64,000 bases of DNA, taken from Eutypa lata. Its lineage: Eukaryota > Ascomycota > Sordariomycetes > Xylariales > Diatrypaceae. The stretch covers positions 186,001-250,000 of the forward strand of contig JAKULF010000002.1 in assembly GCA_022661535.1 (NCBI GenBank), given 5' to 3'. Positions 12,106 to 24,050 of the stretch are shown here, one piece after another. Each line of letters opens with the position of its first letter. Within the stretch, counting starts at the first letter, position 1. A program made the translations under genes and the position numbers. The notes under the pieces were generated by a model that worked only from the letters and a program-made list of their open reading frames with translations, did not search any database and was not told the origin of the DNA.

Positions 12106-13023
12106 ATGTGGCTCAAATCACCGCTATCCGGGATTCTCCTCCTCGCGTCGGTGGCGGCGGCGGCGGCGGCGGAGGCAACATCCGTGAGGAGCATATTCCT
12201 ATTCAAAGACGTCCTGCAGTCCAACACGACGGCGCTTCAGGAATCCGGCTTCAACACGGTCCTACTCTTCCGCATCGGCGTGCTCGCCAGCGGCGACCTG
12301 GTGTACTACTCGACGGGCGACGCGGGCGAAGCCGTCGACGCGCCCGTCGTGACGGACGGGTCGTACGTCGGGGGCGCGGCCCTCGCCGACAAGGTGAAGT
12401 CGCTCAAGACGGGGACGGGGGGGGCAACGACGGGCATCGACCGGGTGGAGGTCTCGCTCGTCTCGCACGACACCACGTTCCAGAACATCCGCGACCTGGT
12501 GAATGCGGAGGGCGGCACGAGCCCGGACTCGATCCTGTACCGCGGCTTCGCGGCCCTGCGGGACGCGTGGGACCTGGACGCGTTCGATAACGACGACGAG
12601 TCCGTCTACGACGTCGATAGCACGGTGGCGTTTGCGGGGGTCCTAGGGGACGTCGGCTATCAGTACTCTATTGCGCCGTACACGAATACGGCGTTCTGGG
12701 CGGCTGTCAAGGACCAGGTCGATGCTGCGACGCCGGGTTTGCTCGATAGGGTGTACCTGCAGGTCTATGACGGGGGCGCGGGGAATGACCCGGGCGCGTG
12801 GCAGGATGCGTTGGGAGGTATGAAGGTTATTCCGATTGTTTGGGTCACGAACGATGCGAAGCCGGGGCAGGGCACGACGCCCGAGCAAGCGAGGGCGAAG
12901 TTCGAGGGCTGGGCGGAGTCGGACCAGGTCGCTGGCGGGGGGTATTGGAATGACTACGATATTGAGAAGATGGGGTCTTCGTATGATGCTTATGGCGGTG
13001 TGTTGACGGATATCTTTCAATGA
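12106..13023 (+). CDS. Secreted GH18-superfamily protein (Endo-H/chitinase-like)
   Basis: Single exon, 305 aa, very GC-rich third positions (hence long shadow frames on both strands). Residues 1-22 are a signal peptide with an alanine run, so the product should be secreted. The body reads as a TIM-barrel of the glycosyl hydrolase 18 type: the catalytic DxxDxDxE signature is complete as DAFDNDDE at residues 158-165, with Glu165 as the expected acid. The usual Gly after the first Asp is Ala. The context WDLDAFDNDDE resembles endo-beta-N-acetylglucosaminidases more than true chitinases. There is no carbohydrate-binding module. Expected role, by family: cleavage of chitin or N-glycan chitobiose outside the cell. 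Assignment to GH18 rests on this motif, the barrel-like alternation and the length. Confidence 0.7.
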   Translation: MWLKSPLSGILLLASVAAAAAAEATSVRSIFLFKDVLQSNTTALQESGFNTVLLFRIGVLASGDLVYYSTGDAGEAVDAPVVTDGSYVGGAALADKVKSLKTGTGGATTGIDRVEVSLVSHDTTFQNIRDLVNAEGGTSPDSILYRGFAALRDAWDLDAFDNDDESVYDVDSTVAFAGVLGDVGYQYSIAPYTNTAFWAAVKDQVDAATPGLLDRVYLQVYDGGAGNDPGAWQDALGGMKVIPIVWVTNDAKPGQGTTPEQARAKFEGWAESDQVAGGGYWNDYDIEKMGSSYDAYGGVLTDIFQ

Positions 13024-13481
13024 CAGGGTGGCTAAGTGGAAAGCTCGTTCAACGACTCCCGATTTACAAATGACAAATCATTTGCATGCGACAGCATCTT
13101 TTCCACTTAAGATATCTCCCAGTGCAAGAATCTCATCCTATTCAACTGAAACTTGACTACATAATGCAAACAAGGAGTGCCTCTACCGATTAGCAATCTA
13201 GAGTATGAGCCTTAACGATCAGATACATATTTGCTTTTTACCCATTCCTCTGAAATTTCATACCTGGACCCTTTTTTTCTGTTTTTCCCTTATTTTCTTC
13301 AAACTCACCCCCTGTAATCAATACTTATACTTACTTCGTAAAGCCAACCTAATTCAACATCCCATTAAATATCCCCAGCTCATCCTCCCTCTAGGCCACT
13401 ATCAGTCGTCAACCTGTATCCAATCTCCATATCCCTCAAGCCCCAGTTTCCTAACAACTCACTTCTCAGCACCTGCTCTAC
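13024..13481. other. Convergent intergenic spacer
   Basis: 3' flanks of the GH18-type gene (+) and the glutaminase gene (-). T-rich around 13260-13310, as in fungal 3' regions. No gene seen. Confidence 0.5.
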
Positions 13482-16400
13482 TTACACCCCGTCCGTCCCA
13501 GCCGGGGTCGACATGCCCTGCTGCTCGGGCTTCAAGGCATCGGTGCCATTCTTGACGAAGAACGAGCCGGCCGTATCGCCGGCCTCGGCGCTGGCGTGCT
13601 GTCCGGTCTTTCGCAGCGCCAGCAGGGAGTAGTGGCCCCCGGCGACGGGGCGGGCCTTGAACGCGACGCCGGACGGGTAGTCGCCGTCGCCCGTGCTCAT
13701 GAAGAGGTCGCTGAAGGCGTGCTCGGTGGTGGTCTGGTTGAGCCAGTACGCGAGCGCGTTGACGACGAGGCGCCGCGTCGGCCCCGTGCCGCTCGACGCC
13801 GCCCACATCGCCCAGTCCGACTTGGTCTGCGCCGAGCGGCTGTCCAACGGCACGCCGTACGCCTGCGATACCGTCTCGTACCACGACGATTGCATCTTGT
13901 ACAGCGAGGGCGAGAGGAGGCCCATGTTGAGGAGCTTGTCGTAGAATACGTTGTATACTATGAGTGGTGGCATCATTCATTTGTTAGCATTATCTGACCT
14001 CAGTATATTTCATCCCCTCTTTCTTTTCCTTTTTTTTCTTTTTCTTTCTGGACGAAGAAATGAATGAATGAATGAGTGAATGGGTTTGAGTGTGGCTCGG
14101 GTTTGAAACTCAGGAAAAGGGGAGTGGGGATATTCACGTAGACCCCAGCTAGAGCGCCACTGGTAGGCGAGCATCGTGTGTTTACCGCTCGGGTCGATCG
14201 CCAGCCCCTCCCAGTCCTTGTAGTAACTCCGTGCCGTTGCGGTCAGCAGCGCTGCGTCCAGGTGTTCATCTAGAAGACGCGCGATAGTCGCCATGGCATG
14301 TATTCCGATGATGCCCTTCAGGGCGAGATTTGTCTAGTATATCGCGTCCTGCAGTCAGTTATCTAGCCATGTGGGTAATCTCATAATGATGGATGGATGG
14401 AAGGTTTTCGAGCATAACTTGCCACCCAAAATCATAGCAACGCAGCTAAAGATCACTCAATGAAGACCCGGTGGGCTTGCCAAGTTATACCCGGAACAGC
14501 TTGTTTGCTTACCTGATTGGCGAGAGTCCCTGCGAAGTCGTCGGTGCTGAGCTGCGCGGCGGGAACGAGGCAGAACCGGACCAGATATTCCGAGAACTGA
14601 AGGAGACGCGAGTAATGCCGACGCAGGTAGTCGACGTCGCCGGTGAACTTGTAGTAGGCATAGGTCATGATGATGATGTTCCCGCTCTCCTCAACCGGCA
14701 TGTACTCATCATCGCCTCCAACATGGCCCGTGGCGTTGGGGAAGTGCGCCCCGATGTCGTGCATGCAATACCCATGCGGGTAGAGCCCTCCCTCTTGCAT
14801 CTCCCATACCGGCTGCAGCAGGTATCGCAGCAGCGCCGGGTTGGTGTACAGGAAGAACGGCGATACTGGATATAGCACGTCTACCGTGTTCATGTTGCCT
14901 GTTGAGAATAGTTAGCTTCATGTCGTTAAGCATACTGGCGGTGATTTGGTAGTCGTTGGCATTACCATTGCTCGAGATTTCCTTCTGGAACATCAGCGGG
15001 TCACTACCTCCCCCCGGATGTACGGCGTACACATATGCACCCATTACCTGGCGAGCGGAGAGGGCCACGATGGCGTAGTAGGACTCGGTTTCGGAGATGA
15101 AAGGTACCGCGATGCCCTTATGGGTTTCGGGGTCCAGGAAGCCGTAAGTGGAACCTTGATCGAACTCGTATTTATGCCCGTATTGATCTGTTCCGTTGGT
15201 CTTCCACTTAAGATTGCGGTATGAACCGTTGTTCTGGGCAAAGTTTTCGTGAACTCCATAGAAGGAATTCACGTCGGCCTGGAGTTTGGCTTCAAAAACG
15301 GCCCCGAGTGCCTGTGCCTCGTCGAAGTCGTCCCAGTGGAATCGCATCATGTCATGGAGGCCCCCATAACACTTCTGCCACCAAGGCTTCAACTTCGCGA
15401 GCCCTCCCTGTTGGAGGTATTGTATGATGGGATCTTGGATCGTTCCTACTGTGTACCGAACTGAGACATTAGAGACATCAGTGAAGTCGTGGGCAAAAGC
15501 ATATACTGGCGCTACGTTTCCAAAGATACGAGGAGACGGCTGGGTTAGGTTGAACGTGTTCATCAGGTACCCAAAACGGAGAGAATCAGTATAGCCACCC
15601 TTGGCGGCGAATTCTGTAGCCCCCATGGGAGTAGTGCTGTATGAAAGATTGCCCCATAGGGGGAAGTCTTGATGCTCGCCAAATACCTCTTCAGGTACAC
15701 GCCAAGAGAGCCAGCTGTAGAGGTCGTCGTCCGGGGAGGAAGTAACACTAGTGTCGTCTTTAGTTTGTACCGCGCCCTTGTAGAGATGCGCCTTGATTTG
15801 CTGGTCGGAAAATGCGTCTACCCAGGTGCTACTGACATCAGAGTAAAACCTAACAAAATGCGGCTTCCCGTCGGTGGCCTCCACGGTCGTCGTGAGGTAG
15901 CTCAGCGGAAGGGAGCTCCGGCAGGTGTCCGTCGGGATGACTGGTGAGAAGAAGCTGGCGGTGATGATGACCGGTCCCGCCGTGAACGTGAAGTTGGAGT
16001 ACTGGGTGTCAAACGTGACATTCTGAGGGATTGCCTTTTTGAATGAGGGGATGGGGGGCAGCGCGCCCATGGCATCACCCATATACTCATATGAGGCCCC
16101 ATCCACAGTGACGATGCCTTCCCATCCGACAGGATTGCCTGGCCACTATTGCCTCCAGGGTCAGCATTTCTTTTTTCCATCAACTCCCAAAGGGTTATCA
16201 GTAGTCATAGCCATGATATAAACCCGCAACCCGCTCAAGTCCCTATCAAGTTGCATGATGGATTGAGATACAACAATATATACTGGAAGAGACTTACAAA
16301 CCTTGGACTTAAACTGTTCAAAGCTTGGTCCCTTGACGAGGTAGACCAGACATTGGTGTACGGGTTCCGAACTGCAAGAGGGATAGCAGGCGGTCTAAGT

Positions 16401-16528
16401 GGCCAGTAATTGGGAACTTTCTTTTCCTTATCGTTCTCGTCCAGAACATTGTTGTATAGATTCTGTGCAAGTGTTGGAATTAACACAACAGCGAGGAGAA
16501 CCACCACATGCCTATTCAGGACTCCCAT
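13482..16528 (-). CDS. gtaA: Secreted glutaminase, GtaA type
   Basis: Five exons on the minus strand: 16528-16298, 16145-14966, 14898-14513, 14333-14138 and 13957-13482. The sum is 2469 nt in frame, giving 822 aa. Family knowledge: GtaA-type enzymes hydrolyse glutamine to glutamate and ammonia outside the cell. A signal peptide (residues 1-22, LLAVVLIPTLAQ) precedes the DUF5127 region. Then come the DUF4965 and DUF1793 regions with conserved YSWLSWRVPEEVFGEHQD-like and MHDIGAHFPNATGH (GtaA core) blocks. The splice junctions restore family text: PRF/WPGNPVGWEG, SSN/GNMNTVD, ANQ/TNLALKG and SSWGL/LYNVF. N-glycosylation sites are frequent, as for a secreted enzyme. The exon 4 donor (GTGAAT) is weak but is the only one that gives WGLLYN. 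Introns are 152, 67, 179 and 180 bp. Confidence 0.9.
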
Positions 16529-18513
16529 AGCTGTTGTGTTTTCATTTATTTTCTTTTCTGTGGTGGTGAGTAGATAAGTAGGGTTGTAAAACGACAGAAG
16601 GTAGCACTGCCTCTAAGTTGAAACAACGGCCAGGTTGTGGTCATAGATAGGACAGATAGATTAACCTCCCGGCTATGATACTATCAGTAACTGTGTCCAT
16701 CATTGTATGTAGAATGGCGCCAGGGATGTATTTATACCTAGCAAGAAATACACAGACAACTGCCCGAGGACGGGAGAGTCACGTTGTTTGCTCTTGGGGG
16801 ATGGGATGATTTCTAATCACTAAGGTAGCCTCTCATTTGACTGGATTGGGTGTCCTCTGCACTGCTGATCTTGTACACTCTGCGATCCCATCTTGTATTC
16901 GTTATGTACTAATAAATATTGTTAGCAAAAGGAAATGTGACAGGTGGGGGAACTAGTCATATGACCCCAATCCGGACTCTTGACGACGGTGGTCGTTTTC
17001 CATGGTTACATGTCAACAACGATTCAGGCGGTCAGGTATGCGGTAGGACCCTGAAAGGAGTCACAAGTTCCAACCAGTCCTAAGTGATATATGCAAGATC
17101 AACGTGTTTACTCTGCTATTCAACATCCATTGACGCCTGTGTCACCATCACTATACTCTCTACACGTTTTTGTACCAGTTGGTTCACGGGTCACAGACAT
17201 GTCGTCACCCATCGTAACACGCGCGGTGCAACCGATGTCCTCAAGGTATCGATCACTGCATGCTTTGCTCTTCGTTCTTCGATTACCCCAGATGTTGTCC
17301 CGGCGCATGACAGGAATTCAAGAGTTTGTCGAGAAAAACTTCCGGGGGGAATACTTATCAATAGTGTGGTTTTGGACTACCCCTCGAGTTTGCCCCTCTA
17401 GTTGAACCACTTCGCGTTTCACTGTGTAACTTTATTATAGCATAAGCTTATTCTTCCCCGAAAGAAGACCCGGCGATATGAAGGTTAACTTCACCTCAGA
17501 CTTTGGAGGTGAGATACCCTCTGCCGTCAATTTTTGCATGCTTTAAACCTAGCTATCTCTCGAACTAAAGGGCATGCTCCATCTTCATTCCACTTCAGTT
17601 TATGTTACATCATGGCATATAGTTCATCGTCGGAATATTTTGATCAATTATAATATTTATCTATACATGCAATGATATAGAGAGCTTTTAAAAGGGGAAG
17701 ATGGCCATTGTGGACATGAGCGTAAGAAGTTCGGGTAGCTATAATGAATATAGGGGTAGTATATGGATAGTTCTGCTAAGGTTTCACCAAAGTAGCCTAA
17801 TGAAATAGATTCTGAATAATACAAATATATAGTTCTCCTCAATTCACTAGGATTATATGGCCAATGTCTCATTTTATCATCAGGTTTTCTATGTCTATAT
17901 GAACTTGAATTTCCTAGAATTATATAGTCACCTGAGTAACTAGCGGCACTTGTCTCTCAAACTAAACGCTAGGTTGTCACCAGTGAGGATAATGTAAAGG
18001 AAGTTAAGTTTAGGCTTCATATACTGGTAGAGTTAAGTTCTATCTTCGCAGTAGCGTCCGTGAATATGCACATGATCAAGAATGAACAATAGAGCAAATT
18101 ACCAATATGTTGGATTATGCGAAAGGATGACATCAAAGACAGACTCGATACTAGTTTATTTGCACAAATTCGAACTGCAAATTACTCAGCTCGCTGTAAT
18201 AGTCACCTTGCTGCTTTAGTACGTAGTACCTATGATACGAAAGCTCGGTGTTTTTCAGCCGAAAGCTCGGCACTTTGACGTCAAAGTTCGGTCTTTCGTC
18301 AGCACTAAACCACCTACCTAGTAGTCAAGCCTAGTGCAAGGTTAAACCCGCATCTTGACACCTATGAAACCCGAAGTTCGGTGTTAAGGGATTGGACTTC
18401 TCGGCTTTTAGCAACTGACTAGTTGGTTTGCTATTATCCATGACCAGAGGACTTCGGTGCTATGCTTCTCGGAAAATAATTCTTTATGTTCTCTCTGCAT
18501 TAGAATAGCGAAA
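16529..18513. other. 2-kb gene-poor stretch with repeated AAGYTCGG motif at its right end
   Basis: The left 300 bp are the glutaminase promoter. Frames near 17084-17405 show no domain. From about 17600 the sequence is AT-rich but not RIP-saturated. Between about 18238 and 18480 the motif AAGCTCGG/AAGTTCGG and variants (CTTCTCGG, ACTTCGG) recur at least seven times, just upstream of the transcription-factor gene. Confidence 0.5.
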
Positions 18514-21133
18514 ATGGAGAACGACATTGTTACGGCCGAAGAAAGCAGGGCAACGTCTCGTAAACACCGACGACGCACGCCGAAATCATGTAGGCAGTAA
18601 GCTAACCCCGTCCGCCAGCTGACATAATGTCGCCAGCTGACATAATGTCGCCAGCATTGCTATGTATCTCCAGGAGATTATGTCCATAAGGGGTCCACTG
18701 CCCAGTACCAAAACCCACCCATTCTTACTAGACGTAACTAATACCCGGTTAATAGGTGCCGTGAACGAAAGATTAGATGCGATAGAGGATTCCCTTGTCG
18801 TCCCTGCAAAAGGTCAAGGAGCGCACTGCAATGCTCCTATGAAGGGGGAGGAGTAATAGCCACATCCGATCATGTGCACACCAATGAACAGCTTGATTAT
18901 GAGAACACAAACTCCCCCGCTGCGGAGACGCAAACGCAAACTCTCTTGGATCTTTCAGGTCAACGGCGGCCCAGCGAGGCGGTAGTTGACAGTTCGGCTG
19001 AGAGACCCGTGGCTCTGGAACCGGCCGGGAGCGACAATCACGCCGCCTCCAACCTCAAACGGACCGAATCCCAGTCCATTGAGGAGCTGCAGAAGAGAAT
19101 CACGCGGCTCGAGCAGCAACTCGACTCCGCAAATCATGAGAAAGTAATCCCTGGCGGATTTGGCTTATCCATCCTTCTACCTCGGCCGCACCTCCGGGTC
19201 GAATCCGGCAAGACAAGATTGTTCGGACAGTCGCATTGGATGCACACATTGGAACAAGTACTCACGACCTTCAAGTAACGGGCGAACATAGGCCACAGCT
19301 GACCATATCTAGTTTCAAGGCCTTGCAGGGATACAGGCCCAACCGTACTTCAATATTGACGAGTATAAGGCTCAAGTAGCCGAGATGGTACCATTGATAA
19401 ACGAAGCAGTCAACTTCCGAGTAACTACCAAGAGCATCGAGTCTTCCAAGCTCCAAGACGTCATGCCCGAGCTTCTGAGCACGTTGCCATCCAGAGGGAC
19501 ATGTGATCAAGCCCTAGAAGGTTATCTGCGCACATTCGAGCAGATTTTCCGTGTGTTACATATCCCGACCTTCAGGCATGAATATGAACAGTTCTGGACT
19601 AATCCCGAGTGCGCACCTACCGCATTTGTCTTGAAACTTGTCCTCATCGTTACGATTGGAGGCGTATTGATAGCAGACCGGGCTGTGTCGGATGAAATCC
19701 GGCGTCTGGCTCGTGGTTGGACTTATGCCGCCCAGTGGTGGATCATGGGTCCAACAGAACGAGAAGCCATGAATCTGAATGGGGTCCAAGTCTTTTGCTT
19801 GCTGATACTAGCCCGTGAGGTCAACTCCCTAGGTGGAGCAGCTTCCATCGCAACCGAATCCCTGTTAAAGTTAGCGTTCACGATCGGGTTGCATCTCGAT
19901 CCCAGCACATTCCATCCTCTTCCAATACTACAGATAGAACTGCGGCGTCGCCTGTGGATTACTGTAGTAGAAATCACAGTTTTGACGTCGCTGGACTCGA
20001 CATTACCCCTATCGCTCTTGGTGAGCACATTCAAACCGAAACCGCCCACCAACATCTCAGATGAAGATCTCGACCCGGAGAGCCAGCCAGATGTCAGATT
20101 AGCTACGAATGGAATTAAGACGGACTGTTCCTTGCAATTGTTACTGCTGAAGTCGCTTCCGCTACGAATACAAATCGTTAACCAACTCAACAATGTGCAT
20201 GGCGAACACTCCTATGAAAGAGCACTTGAGTTTGGCAATAAGCTGATATCGCATTGCCGGGACATCGCGACACACTTCGATAAGGAAACTAGCCATCATG
20301 ACTCCGGGCAGTTCCATCGGAAGTTCTTGGACACGTACATGCGAAGGCTGATTCTATTCGTTCATCGTCCCTTCTCTCTTCAATCGCGGAGAGACCCTCG
20401 ATTCTTTCTGTCCCGAAAGATCTGCCTGGAGTCAAGCCTAATCACTGTTGCGTACGCCGAGAATATGAACCTGCCGTACGGACCATCGGACGACTTCAGT
20501 CGGATGTGCATCCGGGGAAGCGGGCTCTTCAAGGGCGGCTTGAGCTCCGATGCCATATCCGCCATCGGGGCCGAGATCATCACCCAGGTCGAAGAAGAAA
20601 CCGGATCAAGAGCGCCCGGCTCCTTAGTCGCTACAACGAGCGACCCGCTCGTCCGGCTGTCGCGGATGAACAGAGAGCCTCTGATGCGGCGGCTCGAGCA
20701 TGTCCACGAGCAGCTGCGCCAGATCATCGCGCTGGGCCGCCCGAGCACCAAGCGGTACATCTTCACGTCGGGCGTGCTCGCACAGATCAAAGCGATGGAG
20801 GCTGGGGAGGACCCGAAGCCCATGGTACTCGAAGCGCTCAAAGATGGCCTCAGGGAATGCGTTTCTCTCTTCAGAGAACTGGTGAGAGAAAATGGTAATT
20901 TCATCGGGGCGCCGACACCGGCCATGACGGACGACAGCAACTCCTTTGCCTTCGAGGGCATGAACTGGTTTGGCTTTGACTTTGGCTCTCTGGTGGGTAT
21001 CTCCTTTACTACCTTGGGCGAGTAAACACATCGATGCTAACAGTGGATTTTGCTCTAGGATCCAAATTTCCTTCTTGATGTCCCGGGTATGTTGGCATCG
21101 CCTACATTAGAGGAAGATAACCCTTTACGTTGA
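18514..21133 (+). CDS. Zn2Cys6 fungal transcription factor
   Basis: Four exons (18514-18596, 18756-19257, 19313-20992, 21059-21133) give 779 aa in frame. The zinc cluster only appears after splicing: Cys26, Cys29, Cys36, Cys42, Cys45 and Cys54 with the canonical spacing CX2CX6CX5CX2CX8C, preceded by a basic KHRRRTPKS arm. A coiled coil follows (IEELQKRITRLEQQLDSA, about residues 125-145), typical for dimerisation. The fungal-specific middle homology region starts near FEQIFRVLHIPTFRHEYEQF and runs through the rest. The last intron joins DFGSL to DPNFLLDVPGM, a common C-terminus in this class. Expected role: nuclear, DNA-binding at CGG triplets. Target genes are unknown; the nearest biosynthetic-type genes are several kb away. 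Intron 1 carries an 18-bp tandem repeat. Confidence 0.9.
18613..18655. repeat. 18-bp tandem repeat inside intron 1 of the transcription factor
   Basis: CGCCAGCTGACATAATGT occurs twice in perfect tandem, followed by a partial third copy (CGCCAGC). It lies fully inside the first intron (18597-18755), so it does not alter the protein. Confidence 0.9.
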
Positions 21134-21598
21134 AATAGCATTTGGTCACGATTTAAGATTGTTGCCATACGTAGTAATTCATGATAGTTAATTACTGGGC
21201 ACTACTATATTTGTATAATGACGGTAGACGGTAATGTTGATAAGAGATTCATATTATGGTGGATTGTTGGATTGTTCATTGGATGGTATATGTATATATT
21301 CTTGGCTGTCAATATTATAATCTCCAATACACAGCGGATTGTTATTCTTGAAGTAACTCGGGCAGGGAGGCCATTTACTTCGCGTCAAGTAACATGGCCT
21401 CTTAATCACCTTTTCAATAGATACTGACCCCATTCCATTGACATCGAAGCAGAAACACTAGACATTGATAGTATCTATTTACTAAAGGGCGGTCTTCGAA
21501 TTTCTAATACGCCGCCATTCATCACTGCAAGACATATCCCTTCCACCAATTGCCATTTGTAGCGAAAATACCCTTCATATTTGCTCCATATTTCCACC
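21134..21598. other. Convergent intergenic spacer
   Basis: 3' flanks of the transcription factor (+) and the kinase-like gene (-). No gene recognised; the frame at 21218-21427 has no recognisable content. Confidence 0.5.
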
Positions 21599-23246
21599 TT
21601 ATATAGACGGCGTTGCAGGTGAAATTGGACTAGTTAAATTTCCACTAGCTGGACCTACACTGGATGGACCCCCGCCATTGTTATCCGTCTGGATCGCCAT
21701 ATTGGCCTGATTGACGTCCCGCTGGACCACCTCATCGAAGACCGCATCGTTCATATCCGTCTCGCCGTCGAAGATCAGGCGCTTCAGCACCGCGGCGACG
21801 AACGCGTCCGTCTCGCGCTGGTAGTTGGGGGCGTACGACGCCGCGGGCTTGAGCGCGCCGTCCTCCGCGGTCCGCAGCATCACGTCCAGCGAGAGGCGGT
21901 CCTTCGGCTGCCACGCGAGGCACCGCGCCAGGAACTCGCGCAGCTCGACGTCGAGGTTCGGGTACCGCGCGCCGTTGCCGATGGGCGCCGGCAGGATCTC
22001 CGACGCCGTCGTCTCGAACCCTTTGTATATTACCCGGTTTTGCCCCTGCCAGATGGCCTTCCGCGTAATCAGGGTGACCAGGACCTAGGTGCGTGGCGTT
22101 AGCTGTATTGGCATGGCTTACAACAGGTACTTATGTAGGTATTTTGCATGAAACTTTAAAGCATCAAGTAGGTACCAGGGGCAGGTGGGTGGTAGGCCGA
22201 TTTACACACCATAGTTGCTTTGCGCAGGTTCTCGCCGAGACTTATGGCTCTCTCCTTGGCCATGCCGAAGTCTATAAACTTCAAAACGGGTGTCCTGGCG
22301 TGTTCTGAAAATGGCTCTCCCATGCCACCTATCATGACTACCTAGTGTTAGTAGTGGAGTAGGTAGGGGGGGATATCGATAGGGGTAAGTGCAAATACTA
22401 TACCATTTCCTAAATGCATGTCTCCATGTTCTATCATGGCTGGTCGTACCCCAGGGGGGATCGTCTCTAGCCTCGTAGGGTCATTGGGGCCGCTTCCAAT
22501 CGGATACGCCAAGCCGACGCAGGCTCTTATTACTATATTCGAGATGATGATTCTTTAAAACCTAGTTCGGTTGAGGTCTATTAGAAAGGTGTATTTGGAA
22601 AACTTACAACAAAGAAAGAACGCCCATAATATCCTGTTGGGAACGTCTGCTTTGTACTTGTTCAATCTGTAGTGTAGTCTTGCCAAATCCGAATTCTCCA
22701 GGTACTCCATTACTAGCACCGGCCCGGACAGACCTATCAACGAGGCTGAGGTTTGGCCGATGATCCCACGCATCAATAGCCTGCGCAGTCGCCTTGTACC
22801 GACGAAGGTAGTCACATCATCACGATCCGCTATCATCCTAACGATATGCTCTGCGCCTCGTACTTTCTATATTTAATTAGCTCAGACTATCCGGTATCCG
22901 GAAGAAACCACGCCCCTTTGCCCATATGCCAGCAGGTTGTGAGACGAAAATAAGGGCCTGATCTACCACTCACTCTCAGGTAGCTAATCTCTGTCCTCAA
23001 TTCCATATACATTCTCGAGCTGCCCGCCCGCTTTATGGCGAGTCTCCGCCTCGCGTTCCTCCCGAGCCTCTCGAGGACCCGAAATGTCATGCCGAAGGTA
23101 CCGCGCCCGAGGAGGCCTTCGAAGGTAAATCTTGTCTGGGCATCGAAGTGTGTCCGCATCTCCTTTATCATGGCAGCCGCCGGGCTGTTGCCGGCATAGT
23201 GGCCGCCAAGTTGCACAAAAGAACCAGGTGCTGGGGGCGCCGCCAT
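21599..23246 (-). CDS. Atypical protein-kinase-fold protein with HGDxHxxN catalytic loop
   Basis: Five exons on the minus strand: 23246-22974, 22866-22608, 22532-22404, 22337-22210 and 22084-21599. The sum is 1275 nt, 424 aa. Kinase elements are present in order: glycine loop GRGTFG (47-52), Lys72 in LAIK, a hinge-like VLVMEYLENSDL, catalytic loop HGDMHLGN (213-220) with HGD instead of HRD, and DFG at 243-245. The C-lobe ends with LAWQPKDRLSLDVML, the usual Arg-containing segment, and then a disordered Ser/Pro/Gly tail. All key catalytic residues are present, so activity is plausible. The HGD loop is found in fungal expanded kinase families and in small-molecule kinases. The fourth intron (22085-22209) is 125 bp and might hide a small exon, because the stretch after LRKATM is shorter than I would expect. 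Confidence 0.8.
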
Positions 23247-24050
23247 CGTGAGTTACAGCAAATTGAGCACCACCACATAGTGTGACGGCTAAAACAATGG
23301 AGAGAGAAACCGAACATGGTTGATGATACCCAGAGTCTCTAATTCATTGTGATGATTAGACAAAGAAGGTAGTAGCCAGCAGTGGCTATTTCCGGAGACA
23401 ATGTAGATGCCGATGTTAATGATTTTACCATTCAAACAAAGGAAATATAAGACTGAGACAGGGGAAGTATATGGTAAATCAACTCGATCATTTCGATGCG
23501 TGCCACCCAGAATGTCCAGTCCAGGAATAGCTGCTTCGTAACTACCTAGGTACCTAATGCCAAGAGACTCTTCAGCCGATCGGGTGTGACAGCATACCTA
23601 GGTAGCTTAAGTAAGTATTCTTTGAAGCTACGATGCCGAGCTGCCGAGTTATAGACATTCAGCCCCAACAAATATAACGAACATATATACCTAACATAAC
23701 AAATCATAGGGCTGATGGAAGTGTGGTCGTTCATTTGATCAGTGCACGCTGGTGACAGGTCACTAACTACTAAATAGATATGCTTCTGAAGACTGTCAGC
23801 ATCATATCACTCTCCTTGGAAGCGCTGGATTCACTATAAAATATGGGCGCTATAAAATAAGTGTTGCACATTCACCAGCTGATCACTTAATTAAACCCCG
23901 TGGCTACGTACCTTAGACCTGCATATATGCCCCACCTTTTCGGGCTGTAACCCAATGAGCACATTCCACTGCGTACGTACGTAAACGCCCGTTTTTCGAG
24001 CTTGGATTTCGCGTGAATTATTTCCTCCCTTTCGTCTTTCCCACTCCCAA
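23247..24050. other. Divergent intergenic region
   Basis: Promoters of the kinase-like gene (-) and the PPPDE-like gene (+). Short CCTAGGTA-type motifs near 23545-23600 and a GTACGTACGTAC run near 23970. No gene seen. Confidence 0.5.

Noticed and set aside
12108..12590. Second plus-strand frame over the GH18-type gene
   Set aside because: Arg/Gly-rich translation of a high-GC gene in the wrong frame; the 12106 frame has a signal peptide and catalytic motif.
13459..13980. 173-codon minus frame beside the glutaminase last exon
   Set aside because: Same strand but wrong frame; the 13482-13957 frame continues the glutaminase C-terminal domain.
17084..17405. Two overlapping frames of about 105 codons
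   Set aside because: No domain, signal peptide or splice support.
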